DNA of 7,663 nt, from positions 1 through 7,663 of the forward strand of contig JAISBQ010000357.1 of the NCBI GenBank assembly GCA_031266115.1. Direction: 5' to 3'. The notes beneath the pieces are model-generated. The model made no database searches, had not been told where the DNA came from, and saw nothing but the letters and a program-made list of their open reading frames with translations. Shown one piece after another: positions 1 to 6,600 of this stretch (within the stretch, counting starts at the first letter, position 1; each line of letters begins with the position of its first letter). The translations under genes were made by a program, and so were the position numbers. Source of the stretch: Bifidobacteriaceae bacterium. Lineage in GTDB: Bacteria; Actinomycetota; Actinomycetes; Actinomycetales; WQXJ01.

Positions 1-372
1 AATTCCCCCGACGATGGCGAGGAGGACGCCGGCCGCCATCACCCCGAACAGCGCCGACCCGAAGTCGGTGCCATCGTCGCCCCCTTTGGCGGCAATGATC
101 GGAGAGATGAACGCGAAGGACGAACCGAGGTAGCTGGGCAACTTGTTCCTTGTGATCAGGAGGAACAAGATGGTGCCGACTGCCGAGAAGAACAGGGTGG
201 TGGCCGGCGGAAACTTGGTGATCAGCGGGACAAGGAAAGTGGCGCCGAACATCGCAACAACGTGTTGAAGTCCGATCCCGACGGTGCGGGGCCACGATAG
301 ACGCTCGTCGGGCGCGACAACGTTATCGGGCTCCACCGAGCGGCCACTGCCATGCAGGGTCCAAACTGGCAT
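1..372 (-). CDS. uraA: Uracil/xanthine permease family (NCS2) transporter, N-terminal part
   Basis: This is the first 124 codons of a nucleobase transporter; it runs off the left edge of the window. Family members import uracil (or a related base) with protons across the cytoplasmic membrane, feeding pyrimidine salvage. The translation starts MPVWTLHGSG, then shows the family's hallmark first membrane segment, GLQHVVAMFGATFLVPL (residues 34-50). The QH-x(3)-MFGAT motif includes the histidine (H37) conserved in UraA proteins. A second helix spans about residues 59-74, then comes PSYLGSSFAFISP (79-91), the conserved TM3 signature. A further helix begins near residue 105. Family members are usually about 430-450 residues, so roughly 70 percent is missing. 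The ATG at 372-370 is supported by a strong Shine-Dalgarno just upstream. The gene is divergent from the membrane protein gene to its right. The uracil assignment over xanthine or uric acid rests on the UraA-like motif wording and is probable, not proven. Confidence 0.9.
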   Translation of the reverse strand, partial: MPVWTLHGSGRSVEPDNVVAPDERLSWPRTVGIGLQHVVAMFGATFLVPLITKFPPATTLFFSAVGTILFLLITRNKLPSYLGSSFAFISPIIAAKGGDDGTDFGSALFGVMAAGVLLAIVGGI

Positions 373-378
373 GCTTAT

Positions 379-385
379 CCTCCTC
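379..385 (-). promoter_or_regulatory. Ribosome binding site of the permease gene
   Basis: Read on the minus strand this is GAGGAGG, six bases upstream of the ATG at 372-370. It is a near-perfect Shine-Dalgarno sequence and fixes the start of the permease. Confidence 0.85.
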
Positions 386-415
386 AAGGGAGTTGGGGGA
401 CTCGTGTCGCACCGA

Positions 416-444
416 ACGCTACCACCGGCAATTGTGCTGATGAA
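416..444 (-). promoter_or_regulatory. Candidate promoter for the permease gene
   Basis: On the minus strand there is TAGCGT (421-416), preceded directly by TGG, which gives an extended -10 pattern. A poor -35 match, TTCATC (444-439), lies 17 bases upstream. A start site near 409 would give a leader of about 37 bases carrying the ribosome binding site. This is pattern matching only; actinobacterial promoters are degenerate, so the call is tentative. Confidence 0.25.
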
Positions 445-537
445 CGCCCGCTTTCCGGCGAGTCGCCGCGCCCTCGCCAGCAGGTAGAAGACGAATGGTT
501 CGAAGGCTCACCCCTGACGTCGCCGAGACCGCCAACT

Positions 538-549
538 GCCGGCGCCGGC
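538..549. repeat. 12-bp GC palindrome in the divergent region
   Basis: GCCGGCGCCGGC reads the same on both strands and sits about midway between the two divergent genes. It could be an operator for a dimeric regulator, but palindromes of this composition arise readily by chance in GC-rich DNA. Confidence 0.3.
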
Positions 550-687
550 GCGAGGGATGCTCCGGCGAGCCCGCCCGCGCTGCGCCGGTCATGGCTTACG
601 CTCGGGTAGTCTCGGCGCGCCAACTCGACACCGGGGCTGACCTTGTCCACCACCGGCCACACCCGTGGCCGCCAGCCACCTACCAGG

Positions 688-2169
688 ATGATTCCCACGC
701 CGCCAGCCGAACAGCGGATCTCGCCTTCGACCACAGGAGGGCTGACGCGCCGTGCCCTGCGGGAGGAAGCGGCCCGGCGTGCGGCGGAGGCGGCTGGTCC
801 AGCGCCATCGTCCGCTCGTAGACCCCCACTGCCTCCATCAGCCAGGGCTGCGCGCGCTGCCGAGGGTGAGACGGTGACACCAGCACCATCCGCCGATGCC
901 TGGAAGCTGCGCCCTTGGAACGCCGACACCGGGTCGCAGCCCACAGTGGGGAGTGGGCCTGGCACTGGCGCCCCCGCCTACCCGGCACCGACAAGTGCGG
1001 CCCCCGTCCCCCGCCACACCGACGCCCACGTGGATATCCCTTCCCTCATCTCCGGACCACCGGCACCTTGGACTCGCGCGGGCCAGCCCGCGCCGCCAGC
1101 GCCAGCCCCGCCCCGGTCCCGAGTCTTGCCGCCCAGCGCCATCGCGCCATTCGTCCCACCGCCGGCACCAACCAGGCAGGCCGAAAGGCCAACCCGCGCT
1201 GGAGGCGCCGCTGGACCGGTACCTCAGCTACCCGGCGCTGTGCACCTCCCGCCGGTGGCCGCCGCCTCTTCGCCGTTGGCGCCAGCGACTAGGACGGGAG
1301 CCAAGCCGCTCACGCCAGGCGCGGTTGCCGCTCCCCCGGTCCCGGCTGCTCCGAAACCGGACCCCCGGTCCCCCTCTCAGGCCCGTGGCATACCCATGCC
1401 GGCACCAAGCCCGGTTCTCGGGCCAACCGAACCGGCCTCCACAACGTTGACGCGAGCCGCAATCCGCCAGGCCGAAGCCACCGGCAACTTCGCGCCGATC
1501 CGTGAGGCGGTCGCCTCGGCACACCTAGCAATGCCGGAACTGGCGCAACCGGCACCGTCGCTGACGGGCCGGCTCACTGGGGCGGCCAAAGCGTGGGGCG
1601 GCATCGTCATGGCGGCCGTTGGGATGATCGCATTGACGGTGGTGTTGGTGCTGGTGGGCAGCGGCGCGATCGATGGAGACAGCGAACCGGCGCCCACCAG
1701 CCCGCCTCCGGCGGCCACAGCGACCGGCGAGGGAACCCAGCCAGCTCCACGGCCGGGGGAGGCGGGCGCCACGACGTGGTCCAAAGGCCGCGCGTTCGAC
1801 AACGGCGATTACCGGTTGACTGTTCTAGACATCCGGACTGGACTGACCCAAATCGGCGGGTCCGGCACTTGGACGTCCGAACAGGGACAGTTTGTCGAGA
1901 TCGGCGTGGAAGTAGAATACACAGGCGCCGGCAGTGGGTATTTCCCCCTCGATCAGCAACGTCTGAGAGTCACTTCAGGCGCCGAATATACTAACGACAT
2001 CGAAAGCGCTTTCCGTGCGCAAACCAACGCCCTTGGCCAAGAACCCATCACATCCGGCTCGTCCCAAAGCGGGTCTTTGGTATTCGACATCAAGACGACT
2101 GATTCCCCGGCGGCCATCGAATTTGTCGGCGATTTCCTAGAACCGCCTGTATCCATTCCATTGGGTTGA
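688..2169 (+). CDS. Single-pass membrane protein with Pro/Ala-rich cytoplasmic arm and exported DUF4352-like domain
   Basis: Residues are numbered from the upstream TTG at 643 (508 residues); the ATG at 688 is residue 16. The protein has four parts. Residues 34-47 carry a basic LTRRALREE motif of a type seen near the N-terminus of many actinobacterial membrane proteins. Residues about 50-265 are low complexity and extremely rich in Pro and Ala (27 Pro in residues 101-200), so probably disordered. Residues about 266-316 may be partly helical and repeat a related LTRAAIRQAE motif. One hydrophobic helix lies at about 319-342, with basic residues before it and DGDSE after it, so the N-terminus should be inside and the C-terminus outside. 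After a Pro/Thr linker, residues about 383-508 look like a DUF4352 (Ig-like) domain, with GQFVEIGVEVEYTG (415-428) and the closing strands. The function is unknown; other DUF4352 proteins are secreted or lipid-anchored and poorly characterised. The start is uncertain: the ATG at 688 lacks a clear ribosome binding site, and TTG 643 has only GGGG six bases upstream. The gene probably shares a transcript with the glycosyltransferase 46 bp downstream. Confidence 0.8.
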   Translation: MIPTPPAEQRISPSTTGGLTRRALREEAARRAAEAAGPAPSSARRPPLPPSARAARAAEGETVTPAPSADAWKLRPWNADTGSQPTVGSGPGTGAPAYPAPTSAAPVPRHTDAHVDIPSLISGPPAPWTRAGQPAPPAPAPPRSRVLPPSAIAPFVPPPAPTRQAERPTRAGGAAGPVPQLPGAVHLPPVAAASSPLAPATRTGAKPLTPGAVAAPPVPAAPKPDPRSPSQARGIPMPAPSPVLGPTEPASTTLTRAAIRQAEATGNFAPIREAVASAHLAMPELAQPAPSLTGRLTGAAKAWGGIVMAAVGMIALTVVLVLVGSGAIDGDSEPAPTSPPPAATATGEGTQPAPRPGEAGATTWSKGRAFDNGDYRLTVLDIRTGLTQIGGSGTWTSEQGQFVEIGVEVEYTGAGSGYFPLDQQRLRVTSGAEYTNDIESAFRAQTNALGQEPITSGSSQSGSLVFDIKTTDSPAAIEFVGDFLEPPVSIPLG

Positions 2170-2204
2170 GACCAGGGCATCGCCGGCGCACCAGACCATA
2201 TCCG

Positions 2205-2211
2205 AAGGGAG
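2205..2211 (+). promoter_or_regulatory. Ribosome binding site of the glycosyltransferase gene
   Basis: AAGGGAG lies four bases upstream of the ATG at 2216. It supports that start over any internal one and fits translation from a transcript begun upstream of the preceding gene. Confidence 0.6.
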
Positions 2212-2215
2212 CTTC

Positions 2216-3496
2216 ATGCCGAAATCGCCAAACGCTTCAGCTATCAGTACTTCGGGCCACGCCTGGACGGTATGCGCAACCATCTTGGCGTTCACCGCCG
2301 CCCATATCGCGGTTCTCGTGGCTTCACAGACATCTGAACCGCACGGCGCCGGCGATGTGTCTTTGTACGAATCGTGGATGGACTTCGCCATCCATAGCGG
2401 CGGTTGGCCGGTATTCAACTTTAAGTGGGTATATCCCGTGGTGGCGCTGGTTCCGATGGCCGTGGCCTGGGCATTGGCAGCACTCACCGGATTGTCGTAC
2501 CTGAGTTCATGGTGGTTGATGGTCACGTTACTCGATTTCGCTGCCGGGGGCCTGTTGGTGCGAAGCTTCGGGTGGCGGCGCGCGGCCACCCCCGTGCTGG
2601 CCTGGTCCGCTTTCATGGCGTTGATGGGCGGTCCCGGCCTGATGCGGTTGGATGCCTTGGTTCCGCCCTTGATACTGACCGCCTTGTTGATCGCCGGTCG
2701 CCACCCAGCGGTCGCCGCGGCCGTGCTCACGGTAGGCGCCTGGATCAAGGTGGCGCCCGGCGTGGTAGTGGTTCCCCTATTGGCGGTCTTCCGCCGGCGT
2801 TGGCGCGAGATTCTAGTGGGCGGCGGTGTTGTAAGCGCAGCCGTGGCCCTCGCGGTCCTGGTCGCGGGTGCCGGCCCGGGGTCGTTATTCGGTTTTGTTT
2901 CCAGCCAATCAGGCAGGGGCCTGCAAGTCGAGTCGATCGCCGCAACACCGTTCGTTCTCGCCCGTGCAGCTACTGGCCAACCGCTTGCCACCTATAACGA
3001 CGCGCTGTCCACCTGGGAGTTGGACAGTTCCGCCAGCCCCGTGGTGGGCCGAGTCTGCGACATTGCGTTACCGCTGGCTCTGATAGCGATCGCCTGGTTG
3101 TCCTATCGTGCCCGGCGCCGGCGCCAAGAGGCGATGATTATTGGGACGCTCGCCGCGCTCGGGGCCGCCATCGTCGCCAACAAAGTCGGATCGCCGCAAT
3201 TCATGGATTGGCTCGTGGCACCGGTACTAATGGGACTGGCCCGGCGTCCGCGATCGGAAGCCTGGCGAGTGGCGGCCGCCCTGCTCGGCGTGTGCGCGGC
3301 CTTGACCCGGTTGATATTCCCCGTCGCCTATGGCTGGTTCCTTGAGGGCGATGCCGGAATGGTCGCGGTTGCCTTCACTCGCAATGCGATAGTGGTGGCT
3401 ATCTTCGTCGCCAGCGTTGTAAAGCTAAGCCAACTCGGTTCTGCCACGGCGGCTCCCATTGGCGCGATGCGGTCACGCGGCAGACAGATCCCATAG
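2216..3496 (+). CDS. GT-C fold polyprenyl-phosphate-sugar glycosyltransferase, GT87/DUF2029-like
   Basis: This is a 426-residue polytopic membrane protein with roughly 10-12 hydrophobic helices (about 17-37, 72-91, 95-116, 124-137, 145-160, 165-191, 199-219, 279-297, 307-321, 349-372, 384-404). GT87 enzymes take mannose or a pentose from a polyprenyl-phosphate donor on the outer face of the membrane and add it to envelope glycans or lipoglycans. Features that match: an acidic first outer loop, GDVSLYESW (46-54, D47 and E52 candidate catalytic or metal-related residues), followed by GGWPVF and a YP at the start of the next helix; WIKVAPG (176-182); an outer loop with GRGLQVES (233-240); and KVGSPQFMDWL (323-333), the SPQ-x-x-W type motif typical of the family. 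Length is normal for the family. The basic stretch RARRRRQ (298-304) marks a cytoplasmic loop. It follows the DUF4352-like gene by 46 bp on the same strand and is probably its operon partner. The sugar and acceptor cannot be told from the sequence. Confidence 0.8.
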   Translation: MPKSPNASAISTSGHAWTVCATILAFTAAHIAVLVASQTSEPHGAGDVSLYESWMDFAIHSGGWPVFNFKWVYPVVALVPMAVAWALAALTGLSYLSSWWLMVTLLDFAAGGLLVRSFGWRRAATPVLAWSAFMALMGGPGLMRLDALVPPLILTALLIAGRHPAVAAAVLTVGAWIKVAPGVVVVPLLAVFRRRWREILVGGGVVSAAVALAVLVAGAGPGSLFGFVSSQSGRGLQVESIAATPFVLARAATGQPLATYNDALSTWELDSSASPVVGRVCDIALPLALIAIAWLSYRARRRRQEAMIIGTLAALGAAIVANKVGSPQFMDWLVAPVLMGLARRPRSEAWRVAAALLGVCAALTRLIFPVAYGWFLEGDAGMVAVAFTRNAIVVAIFVASVVKLSQLGSATAAPIGAMRSRGRQIP

Positions 3497-3511
3497 TGCC
3501 GAGACCGGCAC
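3496..3511 (+). terminator. Short GC hairpin at the glycosyltransferase 3' end
   Basis: GTGCCG (3496-3501) and CGGCAC (3506-3511) form a perfect six-pair stem with an AGAC loop. The first base of the stem is the last base of the TAG stop. There is no following T-run, so it is not a canonical intrinsic terminator. U-less hairpins are common at actinobacterial gene ends, which makes a role in termination or 3'-end protection possible. The stem is short. Confidence 0.35.
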
Positions 3512-3642
3512 CCCACAAAGTGTCCTCCCTCTGCTTCGATCCGGCCTGGCGGCGGAAACCTCCAGGGTGGACACCTGCGATGTGTCGGTGAAGGCGAGCG
3601 GGTTTCGTCCACCAAACGCGCGGCCTAGGCCCCAGAAAGGGA
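3497..3642. other. Convergent intergenic gap
   Basis: These 146 bp separate the 3' ends of the glycosyltransferase (plus) and the surface protein (minus). Besides the hairpin at 3496-3511, they contain weaker inverted repeats: CCTGG/CCAGG (3545-3549 and 3562-3566), GACAC/GTGTC with a seven-base loop (3570-3574 and 3582-3586), and the loop-less palindrome GGCCTAGGCC (3622-3631). None is followed by a T-run on either strand. I see no gene here. Confidence 0.6.
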
Positions 3643-6600
3643 TCATGCCCAATCAACGCGTCGCCGCCGGGCGATAGCGATGGTCGCCGCACCGACAATG
3701 ACGACTCCCGCAGCCACGCCCACTTGACCGGTCGGGTTGATGCCCGTCTCGACAAGGCCATACGCGCCGGCACTACCCTGCCTACCAGCACCGCCGGCAC
3801 CGCCGGCACCACCAGTACCACCGGCACCACCCTGCCCACCAGTAGCACCAGTACCACCCTGCCCACCAGCACCGCCCGGCCGGTCAGGTTCACCCGGGGA
3901 GCTTGGCCCATCTGGCCAGTTGGGCACACCCGGCTGGCTCGGACCCGGAGGCCGCGGCGGTCCGGTCGGTCCCCCGGTCCCGCTTTGCCGGATGACCACC
4001 GTGTACACCAGATTCACGCACTGCCGGACGTCATCGCACGCGGTGACGGTGAAGCTTGTGTCCCCCCAGTAGCCCGGCTCTGGGGTATAGACCACCTTCC
4101 CGCCAGTCACCTGCACCTGCCCGTGGCTCGGAGCCGTCACGGACGCCGAGGTCAGCGGCTGCAGTCCCGTCCCGGTGACACGGGATAGGGGATCGACCGT
4201 AGTGGGTGTGGTGTCAGAGTCCAGGTTGATGATGGTCCCTTGGCCCGTCGGTCGGGCCTGAACGGTGACCTCGAACGGTGCGGTCGTGGTCTGCCCGGCC
4301 CGGTCCCGCCACGTCGCGTCCACGGTGTAGGACCCAGCCTGCGCCCCCGCGCCGTCGAACGTCAGCGTCCCGGCTGCCGGTGCATAGGCGTACCGGCCCG
4401 CGTCCGGCCCCGCCAGTGTGACCGGGTTGGGCGCGGTCAAGGCCGAGCCGTCAAGCACCCCTGGGGTGAAGGTAGCGTTGCTACCGGCCGAGATCCGCTG
4501 CGCGAACCCTTGGGCGTCCGTGATCACCGGCTTTCTCAGCACGGTGACGGCTACCGCCGCCGATGCCGTCGCTCCCGCTGCGTTGACGATGCCGTACGTC
4601 ACCGTCCCCGAGTAAGTGGTATCAGTCCCGCTGAAGGCGTGAGTCGAGGAAACCTCGACCTTGCCCGAAGCCGCGCGGGCGACCAGGTCTCCGGTGGCGA
4701 CCACGGTGGAGGGCACCACGGAGAGCTGGCCGCCGGTGTCATTGGCCAGCACGTCGACTGCGGTCCAGCCAGATTCGGGGATCTCGGCCGCGTCATCGGC
4801 GGCGAAGATCGACTTGGTGACCGTCACGGTGACCGTAGCCGTCCGGGAGATGCCGACGGGGTTGGTCCACGAGTACGTGAACGTATCGACGTAGGAGGCT
4901 TTCGATGCCTCCGATGGCGGCCAGGCGGCCGGCGCCGTGTAACTCACCTGGGCGATTCCGCCAGCGTTCAATGCCCCGAGCGCCGCCGTCCCGTACGTGG
5001 GTGCGCTCGCAATGGCGACAGTGTTCGGGTTGAAGACCGACCCGGGGGCGGTGGGCAGGCCAAGGGTGTCGTTCGCGGTCACGTCGATGAGGACGGAGCC
5101 TGCGCCCTGCACGGCGCCCTGGTCGGGAGCCAAGACCGGATCGGCGAGGGTTTCGCGGTAGAGGACACTCACGCCGGTCACGTCCTTGTCGGCGACGGTG
5201 ATCGATCCGCCGGAGACCAAGGTCCACCCAGCCGAGGCGACGTTGGTCAGGCGAACCGTATAGTTCCCCGGAGCGATCACGGGAATGAGGAAGGTGCCGT
5301 TCGCGCCGGCGCCGGCGGTGGCCACGACGGATGTACCCGAGAGGATTTCAACGATGCCAGCCCCCACCGGCCAAGGACCATCGGCTGCGCTCAGGGCGCC
5401 CGAGAAGTCGAGGTCGCGCACAATCCGGCCACTGAGGCCAACGGTCGCAGGTTTGGGACCCGCCCGGCCATTGAGTACCACGGCGAACGCCCCGGCCCAC
5501 GGCGCGGGAGTCGCTTGGGCGGGGTCGGACGATGTTGGCGTGAGGCCGAAGATGTCGTTGGCGAGCCGCCCCGTGGCCGCCAAGGCAGGGGCCACAACAC
5601 TGATGTTCGCGAACCCCGAGTAGCCCGATTTGAGGTCGCCGGACGGCGTGAACCGCATCGCCGTGACTCCTGTGGGTGCCGTGCCCGCTCCCGGCCAGGC
5701 GGTCCACGCGATGCCGGTCGTCCCGTCCTCGTTCCCGGACGTAGAGACGGAGGTGTAGACGCCCGCCGGGGGATCGGTGGTGTATTCGATGCCCACGGTG
5801 CCTTGCGACGGATCGGCCATTTCGGCATCGACCGAGGTCACCACGAGCCCACTCAAACCCAGACCGGTGGTACCGCGCGGATCGCCGTCGAAGGGCAGCA
5901 CGTCGACAAACCGAGGTTTACCCATGTCCTGGGTTTGGGTGTTTGACCACGAGAGCGTGTACGTGAAGTCCTCGCTGGTGGCCACGGCACCGTCGACTTG
6001 CGTGGCCGCAGTCTTGGATCCGCTGTAGGCCTCGACGTTGGCCACTTGGATGGGCAGGTAGACCACGCGGTCGGTTGGGAAGGCCCGTGAGACCTCTTCC
6101 GGTGAGGAGTCAGCGCCCGAACTGATCATCGCCCGCGCCGTCAGCCCTGCTGGTGCCGGAGTCGCCGCAGCGAACGCGACCATGAAGGAAATGGGACCGA
6201 GGTCGGTTTCGTGACCCCCCAGACCACCCGAGTACAGGCCCCCTGGCAATCCCCCCGGCGCGGGCATGTCGCCGAGGAGAAGGGTCAAAGTACCTGGCCT
6301 GGCATCGGTGGCCGAACAGGTGCCGTTCGACCCCATGACCGGCGGGGTGTAGGAATACCTGACGGTTTGCGATATGGAAGCGGTCATCACCTGCTGACAG
6401 GCCGAGTCGAAGGTCACGGTGAGGGTGGTGTCGTTGGCGACGGTATCCGTGCCGGTAATGGCCGGACCGATCACCACAGGGTTCAGGACGAGTCTTTGGA
6501 GCCGGCCCCGTTGAGTGGCGGTCGCGTCCCATCGGCCCTCGAACCGGACCAGCGCCGGATTGGCCTGGATGTAACCGCCATCGTTCGCCGTGCCGGTGCC

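Larger units (their letters stand above)
373..687. other. Divergent intergenic region
   Basis: This gap separates the permease (minus) from the DUF4352-like gene (plus). It must hold the promoters of both. I see the permease ribosome binding site, a weak permease promoter, and a 12-bp palindrome at 538-549. For the rightward gene there are only TAnnnT boxes (TACGCT at 597-602, TAGTCT at 607-612) without a recognisable -35, so I do not call a promoter. The reading frame of the rightward gene is open back to a TAG at 607-609, so part of the right end (643-687) may be coding if a TTG start is used. Frames that cross this region on either strand encode Arg/Ala/Pro-rich low-complexity peptides with no family resemblance and no ribosome binding site, so I treat it as non-coding. 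Confidence 0.6.

Noticed and set aside
614..621. GGCGCGCC palindrome and a repeated CGCCAACT word (530-537, 618-625) in the divergent region
   Set aside because: Eight-base matches are expected by chance in GC-rich DNA of this length, and they show no regular spacing to a promoter.
384..965. A 193-codon minus-strand frame spanning the divergent region and the start of the DUF4352-like gene
   Set aside because: It is low-complexity Ala/Arg/Gly-rich, covers the permease ribosome binding site, and overlaps a better supported plus-strand gene. It looks like a shadow frame.
2137..2991. A 284-codon minus-strand frame opposite the glycosyltransferase gene
   Set aside because: It is rich in Thr, Ala, Pro and Arg without membrane helices or known motifs, while the plus-strand frame has clear GT-C features and a ribosome binding site.
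3622..3631. GGCCTAGGCC palindrome downstream of the surface protein stop
   Set aside because: It has no loop and no T-run, so it cannot form a good RNA hairpin terminator; ten GC-rich palindromic bases can occur by chance.
3769..3879. Possible CRISPR-like or regulatory direct repeats
   Set aside because: The repeat units are adjacent, in frame, without unique spacers, and encode a Gly-rich stalk; this is a protein-coding tandem repeat.
3724..4188. Plus-strand frames with Thr/Ser-rich (TSTTGTT) or Pro/Ala-rich repeats
   Set aside because: They are other-frame readings of the Gly-rich repeat of the surface protein. They have no start signal, and the pattern ends where the repeat ends.
4240..5946. 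A 568-codon open frame on the plus strand opposite the surface protein gene
   Set aside because: Its translation is Arg/Gly/Pro-rich with no hydrophobic or domain pattern, while the minus strand frame gives recognisable beta domains. Long antisense frames are common over GC-rich genes because stop codons are rare there.
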